Below are positions 53,890-62,087 of a stretch of DNA of 64,000 nucleotides, one piece after another. Under the pieces are notes generated by a model. That model worked only from the letters and a program-made list of their open reading frames with translations. It did not search any database and was not told where the DNA came from. This DNA is from Planctomycetota bacterium (lineage in GTDB: Bacteria; Planctomycetota; Uabimicrobiia; Uabimicrobiales; Uabimicrobiaceae): positions 1 to 64,000 of the forward strand of contig JAJDCR010000014.1 of the NCBI GenBank assembly GCA_029260735.1, in the 5' to 3' direction. Each line of letters starts with the position of its first letter. Position 1 is the stretch's first letter. The position numbers and the translations under genes are program-made.

Positions 53890-55941
53890 ATGAAAATCCA
53901 AAAAAAGTTGCTTTTGGTATTTTTGTCTATTTCCTTGGTCATTATCTGCACCTATACTTTTATCTCGGTTCAAGCATACAAAAATGGTGTTGAGAAAGAA
54001 TTAAGGGAACGTATTGATCGCGCTTGGGCTATGGTGGCACACCATTTCGAAAAGTATGAGCAAAGAGCGATGAGTTGTGCTTACTTGATTTCCTACAACC
54101 AAGAACTAAGAGAAGAGTTCTTGAAAAATGATCGCTTGGCCATGCTTAAGCGTTTATCTCGAATTAACATTCGAACAAGGCTAGACTGGATCGAGTTGAT
54201 CGGAATGGACCTAACAATAAAAGCTAGTTTAGGAAACTTGTCTAGTTCGGGAGAAATTGCCCGAGGTTCTCATATTCAAAATGCCTTAAAAGGGTATGAG
54301 GAAAATAAGATGGTTCGGATTGCCGATCAAATTCGCTTGCTTGCCGTAGTCAACATAGAGAGCCGTGGATCTATCGGGGGAGAGAAGCAAGGGATTTTAG
54401 TGGCGGGTTACAACATAGATACTCATCTTCTTGACCAAATCAAACGTGATACTGGTTTAGATATTGTCATTTTTGATCATAGGAAAAGCGTTTCCTCTAC
54501 AGCCTTTGGAGAAAACTACCAGCGCTCAGATTATCAATTACCTCAAGATTTATTTTTCCAACTATATAAAAATAAAAAAGGAAAAATTATCCAAAAATTG
54601 GATTTTTTTGGGTCAAAGTATCAAACTATATTTGCTTGCCTAGATCCTAATGATCGAAATGTAAACGAGTTACCTATCACCATGATGGTCGGGTTTCCGA
54701 TAGATTATGTCGATAAAGACGTGAAAAAATATCTGTCACAAGAAATTTCAGTGGCCTGGTTTATTTTAATTATCACAAGTCTTGTTACTTACATTGTGGC
54801 TCGAGGAATTTCTATTCCGATTATTAATCTAAGTAAAAAAATGTTACTCGTTGCTGAAAAAGAACTCTCTCTTAATGTTAACAAAGAAAATATCACTATT
54901 TCAAAGATAGAGAGAGACAATAGTGGATTTTTGCTGAACAGTAGCGGGATGAATGAATCTCAGCTTTTGGGCAAGTGTTTTGATTGTTTACTAGATGCTG
55001 TTCGAAAGTCTAATCATCAGCTAAAAACTTATGCCGATGACTTAGAGATTACGGTAAATGAGCGGACAAAAGAACTACGAGAAACCCATCAAAAGATGAT
55101 TGATCTCGCTCATCAAGAGGGAATGGCACAAATTGCTCGTAATGTTATACATGATGTAGGGAATGTTCTCAATAGTGTCAATGCATCGGCAAGTGTATTG
55201 CAGGAGCAAATTCGTTGCTCTAAAATCTCCGGTATTTCTCGTTTGAATTCTCTTCTTAAAGAGAAAGATGATCTGGATTCTTTTTTTTTATCTGAGAAAG
55301 GGAAAACAATACCCCACTATATATCAGTTTTAGATGAGTCTCTTACTTCGGAAAGAAAAAAGATGGCCGAAGATATTCAGTCTTTATTGGAAAATATTCG
55401 CCATATTGCTGATGTTATAAATATGCAACATGCTCACACCAAGGGAAGTGGACTTGTTGAAAAAGTGGACATTTCGGATTTGATGGAAAAGAGTTTACGC
55501 ATTCACTTAAAACCACTAGAGGAGATGAATGTAAAAATTAAGCGAGACTATGATGATTTGTATTTAGTTTGTTTGGAGAAAAACAAATTTCTACAAATTA
55601 TAATCAATTTGATTGGTAATGCAAAAGATGCTTTGCAAGCCAAAAAGGGAAAGGATAAGATACTTGTGATTAGGGTAAAAAAAGAGAAAATCGATCCTCC
55701 CAAAATTAAAATTGAAATTGAAGACAATGGCGTTGGAATTGAGGAAAAATCTCTTTCTCAGATTTTCCAGCACGGCTATACTACGCGCAAGAACGGTCAG
55801 GGATTTGGCCTACATAGCTCGGCAAATTTGGCCCAAGAAATGTCGGGAACTTTGTCAGCACAAAGCAAAGGTAAAGATAAAGGTGCTATCTTTACTTTAA
55901 CTTTGCCCTTTAAACAATTTACAAGGAGAGATCTATCATGA
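53890..55941 (+). CDS. Membrane sensor histidine kinase
   Basis: A 683-residue protein. Membrane helices at about residues 6-27 and 293-315 bracket a 265-residue extracytoplasmic sensor domain (cache/CHASE-like by length). A coiled-coil linker (NERTKELRETHQKM) leads to the phosphoacceptor region, IARNVIHDVGNVLNSVNA, with the histidine near residue 421. The ATPase domain has N box IINLIGNAKDALQ near 575, G1 EDNGVGIEEKSLSQIF near 610, F/G2 HGYTTRKNGQGFGLHSS and a final GAIFTLTLPF. No receiver domain follows and no response regulator is in the window. The stop overlaps the start of the binding-protein gene by 4 bp. Confidence 0.9.
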   Translation: MKIQKKLLLVFLSISLVIICTYTFISVQAYKNGVEKELRERIDRAWAMVAHHFEKYEQRAMSCAYLISYNQELREEFLKNDRLAMLKRLSRINIRTRLDWIELIGMDLTIKASLGNLSSSGEIARGSHIQNALKGYEENKMVRIADQIRLLAVVNIESRGSIGGEKQGILVAGYNIDTHLLDQIKRDTGLDIVIFDHRKSVSSTAFGENYQRSDYQLPQDLFFQLYKNKKGKIIQKLDFFGSKYQTIFACLDPNDRNVNELPITMMVGFPIDYVDKDVKKYLSQEISVAWFILIITSLVTYIVARGISIPIINLSKKMLLVAEKELSLNVNKENITISKIERDNSGFLLNSSGMNESQLLGKCFDCLLDAVRKSNHQLKTYADDLEITVNERTKELRETHQKMIDLAHQEGMAQIARNVIHDVGNVLNSVNASASVLQEQIRCSKISGISRLNSLLKEKDDLDSFFLSEKGKTIPHYISVLDESLTSERKKMAEDIQSLLENIRHIADVINMQHAHTKGSGLVEKVDISDLMEKSLRIHLKPLEEMNVKIKRDYDDLYLVCLEKNKFLQIIINLIGNAKDALQAKKGKDKILVIRVKKEKIDPPKIKIEIEDNGVGIEEKSLSQIFQHGYTTRKNGQGFGLHSSANLAQEMSGTLSAQSKGKDKGAIFTLTLPFKQFTRRDLS

Positions 55942-56759
55942 TAGGGTATCGATTTTCTCTATGCTGGATTATGATGCTATCAATTTTACTGGTAGCTTGC
56001 CAAAAAGATTCTTCTGCTTCTATCAATCAGAACAAGATAAAACCTTTAGGGGAAAATCTTAAGAGAATTAAGCACTCAAAAGTGCTTCGGGTCGGAATGG
56101 AGCCAGCTGAATTACCTTGGGCTTTCTATGCAGTAGAAACAAATGAAACAACAGGCTATGAAGTGGATTTAGCCTATTTGCTGGCAAAAGAACTAGGGGC
56201 AGATTTGGGAGCAGAGATTAAAGTGGAGATTGTTCCTGGTGATTGGCACCAATTACCTGACCATTTACGTCAAAATAAAATTGACGTTATTGGAAATGCT
56301 TGGACTCCCACCGAGGAAACTCAAGATATTAGTTGGACAAGGCCATATCATAAATGGTCTCTCGTGGTAGCCACTCGATTAGATAGCCCCTACCAAATAT
56401 TAGATGATATTAAAGATAAAAAAGTAGGCCGCTACGATGATCCTGTAAGCAAAGCCTATTTTTATTCTTTAGGCTTTCAATCGGTTTCTACTTATGCTAA
56501 TGGTTATGCAGGAATTGATGATTTACTCGCAGGGAAGATAGAAGCTTTTATCTATGACTCTGCTTTTCTCTTGTATCATGCCAAGCAAACTCAAAAGTTT
56601 CGATTGATCCCTTCTTCTTTGCGTGAAGAGGGTTACCACTATGGGGTTAGACAATCAGAACCAGATCTATTTAATAAAATCGACCAAATTGTTATTAAAA
56701 TGAAAGCATCTCCTTCCTACAAAAAAATCATGATAAAATGGTTTGGAGATGCGAAGTAA
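55938..56759 (+). CDS. Solute-binding lipoprotein (SBP_bac_3 / amino-acid type)
   Basis: A 273-residue protein. The lipoprotein signal is LSILLVACQKD with lipobox cysteine near residue 21. The mature part begins KVLRVGMEPAELPWAFYAVE, followed by TGYEVDLAYLLAKELGA, IDVIGNAWTPTEETQDISWT and IEAFIYDSAFLLYHA, which is the family 3 two-lobe fold. It binds an amino-acid-like or other small solute in the periplasm. No ABC permease or ATPase is nearby. Its overlap with the kinase gene suggests that it presents ligand to the kinase, with the symporter as importer (inference). Confidence 0.88.
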   Translation: MIGYRFSLCWIMMLSILLVACQKDSSASINQNKIKPLGENLKRIKHSKVLRVGMEPAELPWAFYAVETNETTGYEVDLAYLLAKELGADLGAEIKVEIVPGDWHQLPDHLRQNKIDVIGNAWTPTEETQDISWTRPYHKWSLVVATRLDSPYQILDDIKDKKVGRYDDPVSKAYFYSLGFQSVSTYANGYAGIDDLLAGKIEAFIYDSAFLLYHAKQTQKFRLIPSSLREEGYHYGVRQSEPDLFNKIDQIVIKMKASPSYKKIMIKWFGDAK

Positions 56760-56769
56760 GGAATAAACT

Positions 56770-57765
56770 ATGCTAAGACAAAAAACTTATTTTTCTTGTT
56801 TTATTCTCTTTTGTTTTTTGTTCATTGCTTGTCAAAGCAACTCTCCTAGTGATGGACTAGTTAACAAAGTCTATCAGGAAGGAAGTCGGTACAACGGAGA
56901 AATGAAAAATGGCAAGTTTCATGGCCAAGGTACTTTTCTTTATAGCAATGGAGATAAATACGTGGGAGAGTTTCGCAATAACCAGCGCCATGGACAAGGG
57001 ACTCTCTCCCAGCAAGGAGAAAAATATGTGGGAGAGTTTAAAAATAACTATCCTCACGGACAAGGCAGTCTAACGAATACTCGTAATGATCGCTACACAG
57101 GCTCTTTTCATCAGGGAAAAAAACACGGGCAAGGAGTTTTGATCTATGCAAACGGCAGTCGATACGAAGGGACATTCTACAACGACTATCCCCATGGGCA
57201 AGGAGCTCTAAGTGCCAAAAATGGAGACTGGTATAGCGGAGGATTTAAACTCGGAGAAAAGCAGGGAATTGGGCAAGGAAAACAAACCTTCAAAGATGAG
57301 ACAGTCTACGAAGGGGCATATTTGAATGGTCTTTTTCAAGGAAAGGGCTCTTTGAGTTATCCCGACCAGAGCCAATACAAAGGTTCCTTTCGAGAAGGCC
57401 AGATGGATGGATTTGGGACGTACCGATATGCCAATGAAGACAGCTACACGGGGGAATTCAAAAATAACGAAAAAGAGGGAGAGGGAATTTTTACCTGGAA
57501 AGGGGGAGCCAAATACGAAGGAGAATGGGAGAAAAACCAGAAAAATGGGCAAGGGGTTTATACTCTCTCTAACGGAGCTCAGTATAGTGGCGAGTGGTTA
57601 AACGACCAAAAACACGGCCGAGGATCATTTGTTTGGGCCAATGGAGAAAAATACGACGGAGACTGGGAGCATGATAAAGCTCAGGGCCAAGGTAGCCTCT
57701 ATGATAGCGAAGGAAAACTGCAACTCTCTGGGCAATGGAAAGACGGGCAGTATGTTGATCAGTAG
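56770..57765 (+). CDS. MORN-repeat lipoprotein
   Basis: A 331-residue protein. The signal is CFLFIACQSNS with lipobox cysteine near residue 21. Residues about 35-325 consist of some twelve MORN repeats (YxGEFKNxxxHGQG pattern, for example YVGEFKNNYPHGQG and YEGEWEKNQKNGQG) plus a degenerate last one. MORN arrays form elongated beta-sheets that bind lipids or proteins. It is probably anchored in a membrane. It lies 10 bp after the solute-binding gene, so it is the last gene of the operon; its role there is unknown. AAGGAA precedes the ATG. Confidence 0.88.
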   Translation: MLRQKTYFSCFILFCFLFIACQSNSPSDGLVNKVYQEGSRYNGEMKNGKFHGQGTFLYSNGDKYVGEFRNNQRHGQGTLSQQGEKYVGEFKNNYPHGQGSLTNTRNDRYTGSFHQGKKHGQGVLIYANGSRYEGTFYNDYPHGQGALSAKNGDWYSGGFKLGEKQGIGQGKQTFKDETVYEGAYLNGLFQGKGSLSYPDQSQYKGSFREGQMDGFGTYRYANEDSYTGEFKNNEKEGEGIFTWKGGAKYEGEWEKNQKNGQGVYTLSNGAQYSGEWLNDQKHGRGSFVWANGEKYDGDWEHDKAQGQGSLYDSEGKLQLSGQWKDGQYVDQ

Positions 57766-58142
57766 GGGTGGTTTATCGCTGTTGGGTGGAGACCCTCTCT
57801 CAGAGATCAAGTAAAAAGTAATAAAAATTTAATAAAAATTTGTGTATAAATATATTGTTGCAAAGTGGTTTTAGACTATATAAATTAAGCACATCCACGA
57901 GGCTCAATTCTTCTGACGTATTCCAATACTTATAGGAATCACAGACCAAGTAATTGGTAGAAGTTTTCATCAAAGATAATTCGACTCGTAACTCGATTCG
58001 TAATCGTAATCCTACTCGTAATCTTAATCTTTTACTCTTTTGTTACTCGATTATGATTACGATTAAGAGTACGATTACGAACCGAATTACGAGTTGATAA
58101 CAGTCGTTTTTGGGTTTTATTCTCGAAAGCAAAGCTGAGGTT
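57766..58142. other. Gene-free interval with palindrome
   Basis: 377 bp between the MORN gene and the IS110 remnant. Its main feature is the palindrome at 57986-58098. I see no terminator with U-run and no RNA gene. Confidence 0.5.
57986..58098. repeat. Palindrome of TAATCG units (second copy of the family)
   Basis: The left arm ACTCGTAACTCGATTCGTAA... (57986-58031) pairs imperfectly with the right arm GATTATGATTACGATTAAGA... (58051-58097). Units of CGTAATC recur. The same unit is found at 44514-44579. Confidence 0.6.
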
Positions 58143-58597
58143 CTATTGAGTAGCAAACCGAGAGCTATCAAAAGGGGTATTGGTAGAAAAAACAGCCCAA
58201 ACCCAAACAAGAACTTTTCGAGCGCATGCAACAAGAGCGAGCCTCTTCTTCTTACCATTACTAACAAGTCGATTGTAGAATTGATTGAGAGGATTCTGAC
58301 CTCTTTTTCCGCCAAGAGCACTCATGTAAAGCTTTGATCTAATTGAAGGGTTACCTTGCTTAGAAATACGTCTTCGTCTAAAAACAGACGAACCACTTTC
58401 ATATGAAATAGGATCAAGGCCAACTTTTCTGCTTTTTCTTTTTCTTGATATTGCTTTAGCTTTTTCAGTAACGTACTAATCTCTTTAGTTTTATTATCAA
58501 GCTGACCTACATCCTTTGTTTTTTTATTTTCACTTGTCATGTAAGCTACATCTAGTTTGTTCTTACTTACGTCTATTCCTACGATAAGATTCTTCAT
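58143..58597 (-). pseudogene. IS110-type transposase with internal deletion and frameshift
   Basis: The start is intact: AGAGG precedes the ATG, and MKNLIVGIDVSKNKLDVAYM is the IS110 DEDD N-terminus. After about residue 60 the frame changes. In the shifted frame the sequence continues GLDPISYESGSSV, RRISKQGNPSIRSKLYMSAL, then FYNRLVSNGKKKRLALVACA, which is the C-terminal Transposase_20 domain. A complete IS110 transposase has 300-400 residues, so around 200 central residues including catalytic acids are missing. The remnant cannot be active. It lies next to a truncated secreted-protein gene, which it may have disrupted. Confidence 0.8.
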
Positions 58598-58774
58598 TGG
58601 ATTACCTCTTTAAGTTTTTTTTGTCTCATCGTAGAGAAATCTGGGGTTACCATAACATCCTGGTATACGAGCTCTAGGCCCTCGACCCTCTTCGTTCTCC
58701 CAGAAAATATAGGCCTTTCTCCGCACGGGCTTGGTGTCCCTTGGGTAATAACTTATCGGCCTTTAATGAGAAAT

Positions 58775-59029
58775 TTATGATTTATCTCCCAACACGATTG
58801 CCACTAAGCCTGTAACGCTGGAGAAAGTAACAAAAGTATTTGGCCCTGCTGTGAAGTTGACTCCGGGAGGTAGTTGCCCATCAGAGGGGACTGTTGCATG
58901 TCCGGCTCCAAAAATATTGGATACTCCTGCAACAGAAAAACTTGTATTCAGCGTCGATCCTTGGATCTGGCTACAAGCTAAGATTAGAACCATAGTGACC
59001 ATTGCTAGTTTGTAAAAATAACGGTTCAT
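58775..59029 (-). pseudogene. Truncated secreted protein, probably former PEP-CTERM protein
   Basis: 84 residues. An N-terminal signal (MNRYFYKLAMVTMVLILACS QIQG) is followed by a glycine- and serine-rich mature part like PEP-CTERM proteins, but the frame ends after LVAIVLGDKS with no PEP motif or sorting helix. The 3' side faces the IS110 remnant at 58143-58597, about 180 bp away, which suggests loss of the original C-terminus by insertion or deletion. The start codon overlaps the stop of the PEP-CTERM gene at 59026 by 4 bp, so the two were coupled. A naturally short protein cannot be ruled out. Confidence 0.55.
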
Positions 59030-59916
59030 TTTTTAATTTTCCAAAAATACCCAAAAGCAAAAAACATTAAAAACCAAGTGGATGGCTCTGGAACTGCTGC
59101 ATTAAGAGTGACAAAAGCTATATCGTCAATATCTCCCCCTACATTGGCAAAAGTAGAAGCTTGTCCACTAGGAGTAAATCTCTGAATGGTACCATCATTG
59201 TTCCCTACATATAAATTGCCATTAGCATCAAAGGCTAAACCTTCCGCTGGACTTGAAGTATTTGCAAAGAAGCTTTGTGTTCCGCCAGGTGTGAACTTTA
59301 AAATTTGACTAGGCCCGTGTAAAGAGACAAATAAATTACCGCTGGCATCAAAAACTAAGTCTGTCGGATTTGTTAAACCAGAGGCAAAGGTTGATGTTTG
59401 TCCCGAGGAATTTATTCGAGTTATGCGCCCGCCAGAAAATTCGGTGATAAAAAGATCGCCCGAAGAGTGAAGAGCAAATTGGAATGGGCCGGTTAGACCG
59501 GTAGCAAAGGTAGATTTTTGATTGGAGGGAGTTATTTTTGTAACGACACCAGAATTAAACTGGGAAACATAGAAATTCCCAGCACTGTCAAAGATCATTC
59601 CTTCAGGGCGATTTAAGCTCGTTGCAAAAGTAGAAGAAGCTGTTCCTTGATCATTATCATGCTTAAAAATGGAATTTATGCTTCCTGTGTAGAGGCTGCC
59701 ATCATGAAAAAGGATAGGAGGTGATGTTGCTGAGGCATCAGGGATGGTAATACCCGTGGAAAAAACATTGCCCGAGGCATCTATGCGGGAGACTTGGCTT
59801 CCTTGATTGAAGGTGACATATAAATCACCTATTGTAAAAGCAAAGACTTGTGAGAAAAAACTTATTATAAAAATAAGCAAAATTATCGCTATTTTTCTGG
59901 AAAAAGAATGCTCCAT
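59026..59916 (-). CDS. PEP-CTERM protein with NHL/SMP-30-like beta-propeller
   Basis: A 296-residue protein. Signal peptide about residues 1-27 (KIAIILLIFIISFFSQVFA). The body has about six blade-type repeats such as GLTNPTDLVFDASGNLFVSL, SPAEGLAFDANGNLYVGNND, each followed by ...I.R.TPSGQ.STFA; this resembles NHL/SMP-30 propellers. The C-terminus AAVPEPSTWFLMFFAFGYFW followed by KIKK is a complete PEP-CTERM sorting signal. The body is likely exposed outside the cell. GGGAGC lies before the ATG. Ligand or activity is not known. Confidence 0.88.
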   Translation of the reverse strand: MEHSFSRKIAIILLIFIISFFSQVFAFTIGDLYVTFNQGSQVSRIDASGNVFSTGITIPDASATSPPILFHDGSLYTGSINSIFKHDNDQGTASSTFATSLNRPEGMIFDSAGNFYVSQFNSGVVTKITPSNQKSTFATGLTGPFQFALHSSGDLFITEFSGGRITRINSSGQTSTFASGLTNPTDLVFDASGNLFVSLHGPSQILKFTPGGTQSFFANTSSPAEGLAFDANGNLYVGNNDGTIQRFTPSGQASTFANVGGDIDDIAFVTLNAAVPEPSTWFLMFFAFGYFWKIKK

Positions 59917-60015
59917 TTTGGAATGCTCCCAAAAATATCTGCGGATTAAGACGTATTAAAAAAATCAATATATTTATAATACTCTATTAATTAGCCTTTG
60001 GCAACTTTTTTATCG

Positions 60016-60597
60016 CTACTCTAAAAGAGATTCAAACAACCCTTGAAGAGTAGGAATGAAATCTTCTCGGGGTTGCTCTAAAATTTTTTGTTTAGCAAAG
60101 GGATTGCCGGAAAGAAAAATGCCCGTTAAGGCAAATAGCTCTTCTTGATCAGCAAGGCGAAGTTTTTCTTGAAGATCTCGACCTGTCGGTATTTTTTCTA
60201 GCAATCTTTTTAAGGTATGGCGAAGAAGTTCATAGTCCCCTGGAAATAGATTATCTTCTTCGGGGTCTAACCATGAAATTTCTACCCGGATGTGAGGTTG
60301 CTCTTGGAGAAGACGTACAATTTGAAAACGTCTTGTCCCTCGAACTACAACAAAAAAACGATTTTTTTCTATCCTGTCATAGCTTATGATTTCCACAGCA
60401 GTTCCGACCTTATGAGGAATGGGAGGGGGACCCACCTCTGCTCCCTCTTTGATCAAAGAAATTCCAAATCCTTTATTTTGCTGAGTGCACTGTTCTATTA
60501 AGTTTAAGTAGCGCGGTTCAAAAATATTTAAGGGAATCTCTTGGTGAGGAAAGAGTACTGTCGTTGCAAGTGGAAAGAGATCTAAAACCGGGTTCAT
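60016..60597 (-). CDS. Lon N-terminal (LON substrate-binding) domain protein
   Basis: A 193-residue protein consisting of a stand-alone LON N-terminal domain: DLFPLATTVLFPHQEIPLNI FEPRYLNL is the typical start, followed by GFGISLIKEGAEVGPPPIPH, GTAVEIISYDRIEKNRFFVV and VVRGTRRFQIVRLLQEQPH. No ATPase or protease domain follows, so it may be a substrate-recognition adaptor or a regulator. It lies 106 bp after the PrpD gene, with a stem-loop in between. Confidence 0.88.
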   Translation of the reverse strand: MNPVLDLFPLATTVLFPHQEIPLNIFEPRYLNLIEQCTQQNKGFGISLIKEGAEVGPPPIPHKVGTAVEIISYDRIEKNRFFVVVRGTRRFQIVRLLQEQPHIRVEISWLDPEEDNLFPGDYELLRHTLKRLLEKIPTGRDLQEKLRLADQEELFALTGIFLSGNPFAKQKILEQPREDFIPTLQGLFESLLE

Positions 60598-60636
60598 AAT
60601 TCGCTTTTTCTTCCTTTTTCTGTAGAGAAAACCCTC

Positions 60637-60676
60637 ATTTTGTTACCGAAAAAAATATTTTCTTCGGCAACAAAAT
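60637..60676 (-). terminator. Stem-loop terminator after the PrpD gene
   Basis: ATTTTGTTACCGAA (60637-60650) pairs with 60663-60676 with one mismatch and a 12-nt loop. On the minus strand it lies 28 bp past the PrpD stop and is followed by GAGGGTTTT. Confidence 0.6.
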
Positions 60677-60703
60677 AGGGCCTTATAGTGTTATGGAAAT
60701 TTT

Positions 60704-62065
60704 CTAGACAACCAACTCCGCCATGAAGTCACGTGCTCTCATACCTTCGCAAGAAAAAATTACCTGGTGCAATTTCTCTAACCTTTCTTCGGAGAAAAGA
60801 CTAGAAGAAAGAGAATCAAATTTTACCCGCAAATCTTCCATTGACATTGGTTCACGAGGATCGCCTTTAGGGTATTCTAAGTACTCTGAAAAGCTTTGTC
60901 CATCTTTTGTTGTGATAGTCACTCGAGAAGGCTGCTTGGCCGGGAACATTTCTTCGAATTCTTGAGAAGGTTCTCCTTTGACTTTATCAATGACAGACCA
61001 AATACGTTCGTCTTTGAGCTTTTCATCAGAGAAAGAGTCTGTTGTAATTTTGCCATCGACAATGGCAGCTGCTAAGCAGTAAGGAAGAGAGTGGTCAGCT
61101 GTTTCGCGAGATTCTGGTCGATACTTATGAGAATCGAAGAGAATATCACAGGCTCGGGCTATCGTGGTAACTTTGACCTCTTCTATCATATCGTAGCTGA
61201 GATTGTTTTCTCTCATTGCTTTTAGAGTTGTCGATAAGTGAGTATGGGAAAGAGCTTCCGTAGGAAATGCTTTCATACTGCATTCGAGGATTTTGTATTT
61301 TTCTCCTAAGCCACCGACTAATTTATCTAAATCCCAATCAGGTCCATAAACATCCATAAGACCTTCTTTGCCTTCGAAAACAGCTTCCGTTCCACTGAAG
61401 CCTTTCTCTGCCATTAGGGCTGCAAAAACCCCACTTTGAACAGCCATAGGGTCTACCGTGTTTTTCATCATCGTTAATTTTCCCGCTGTGGGGCAACCGA
61501 TAGTATGGTTATGAGAGCCATTTATTCCAATGGCATTTACCATCTGTTCAACGCTTAACCCCAGAAGCTTACCTGCAACAATAGGGGAAACAAATTGAGT
61601 CAAAGTAGCATGGTGCCATTTTCGTTCGCGAACTCCAGGAACAGCAAATTCACATATACGTTGCTCAAATTCATAAGCAAGGACTATCGCAACAATGACC
61701 TCCTCCATGGAGCAATCCCTCATTTCGCCTACCGAAAGAGCCGCTGGAATAATATCAGAAGGGTGGGAAGGGTCTTCTTTCCAGTAAATATCATTGTAAT
61801 CCAAAGCTCGCACCATCAAAGAATTGACGAGAGTAGCATTGACAGCGGGCATTTTATTTCCAAAGCCGATAACTGTAGCTTCCTCTTTTCCTCCCATATC
61901 CTTGTATAAATCATGGATGATCTTTACATCTTTCGTGTGGTAACCACCATAAGCACAGCCTACAGAGTCATAAAGATAGCGTTTTACTTCATGAACAACA
62001 TTTTCTGGTAAATCTTGGTACTTGAGTTGAGTGGCAAATTCAGAAATTTGTCGAGAAATAGTCAT
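60704..62065 (-). CDS. MmgE/PrpD family protein
   Basis: A 453-residue protein of the MmgE/PrpD fold. Recognisable blocks are KRYLYDSVGCAYGGYHTKDV, VNSLMVRALDYNDIYWKEDP with HPSDIIPAALSVGE, AIGINGSHNHTIGCPTAGKL, and the C-terminal RVTITTKDGQSFSE. Characterised members are 2-methylcitrate dehydratase and cis-aconitate decarboxylase/isomerase-type enzymes. AAAGGA precedes the ATG at 62065. Only 22 bp separate it from the homoaconitase-like gene upstream, so both form one operon and probably share a tricarboxylate substrate (inference). The other genes of a methylcitrate cycle are not visible here. Confidence 0.88.
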   Translation of the reverse strand: MTISRQISEFATQLKYQDLPENVVHEVKRYLYDSVGCAYGGYHTKDVKIIHDLYKDMGGKEEATVIGFGNKMPAVNATLVNSLMVRALDYNDIYWKEDPSHPSDIIPAALSVGEMRDCSMEEVIVAIVLAYEFEQRICEFAVPGVRERKWHHATLTQFVSPIVAGKLLGLSVEQMVNAIGINGSHNHTIGCPTAGKLTMMKNTVDPMAVQSGVFAALMAEKGFSGTEAVFEGKEGLMDVYGPDWDLDKLVGGLGEKYKILECSMKAFPTEALSHTHLSTTLKAMRENNLSYDMIEEVKVTTIARACDILFDSHKYRPESRETADHSLPYCLAAAIVDGKITTDSFSDEKLKDERIWSVIDKVKGEPSQEFEEMFPAKQPSRVTITTKDGQSFSEYLEYPKGDPREPMSMEDLRVKFDSLSSSLFSEERLEKLHQVIFSCEGMRARDFMAELVV

Positions 62066-62087
62066 CTCATATCCTTTCTTCTAGATT

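Noticed and set aside
53677-53973. Minus-strand frame with LLIGLLIGL repeats
   Set aside because: The repeats come from translating the 12-13-bp tandem repeat backwards, and the frame covers the symporter and kinase genes.
58043-58321. A 92-codon minus-strand frame in the IS110 remnant
   Set aside because: It covers the transposase remnant in a different frame; the transposase motifs are read in the frame ending at 58143.
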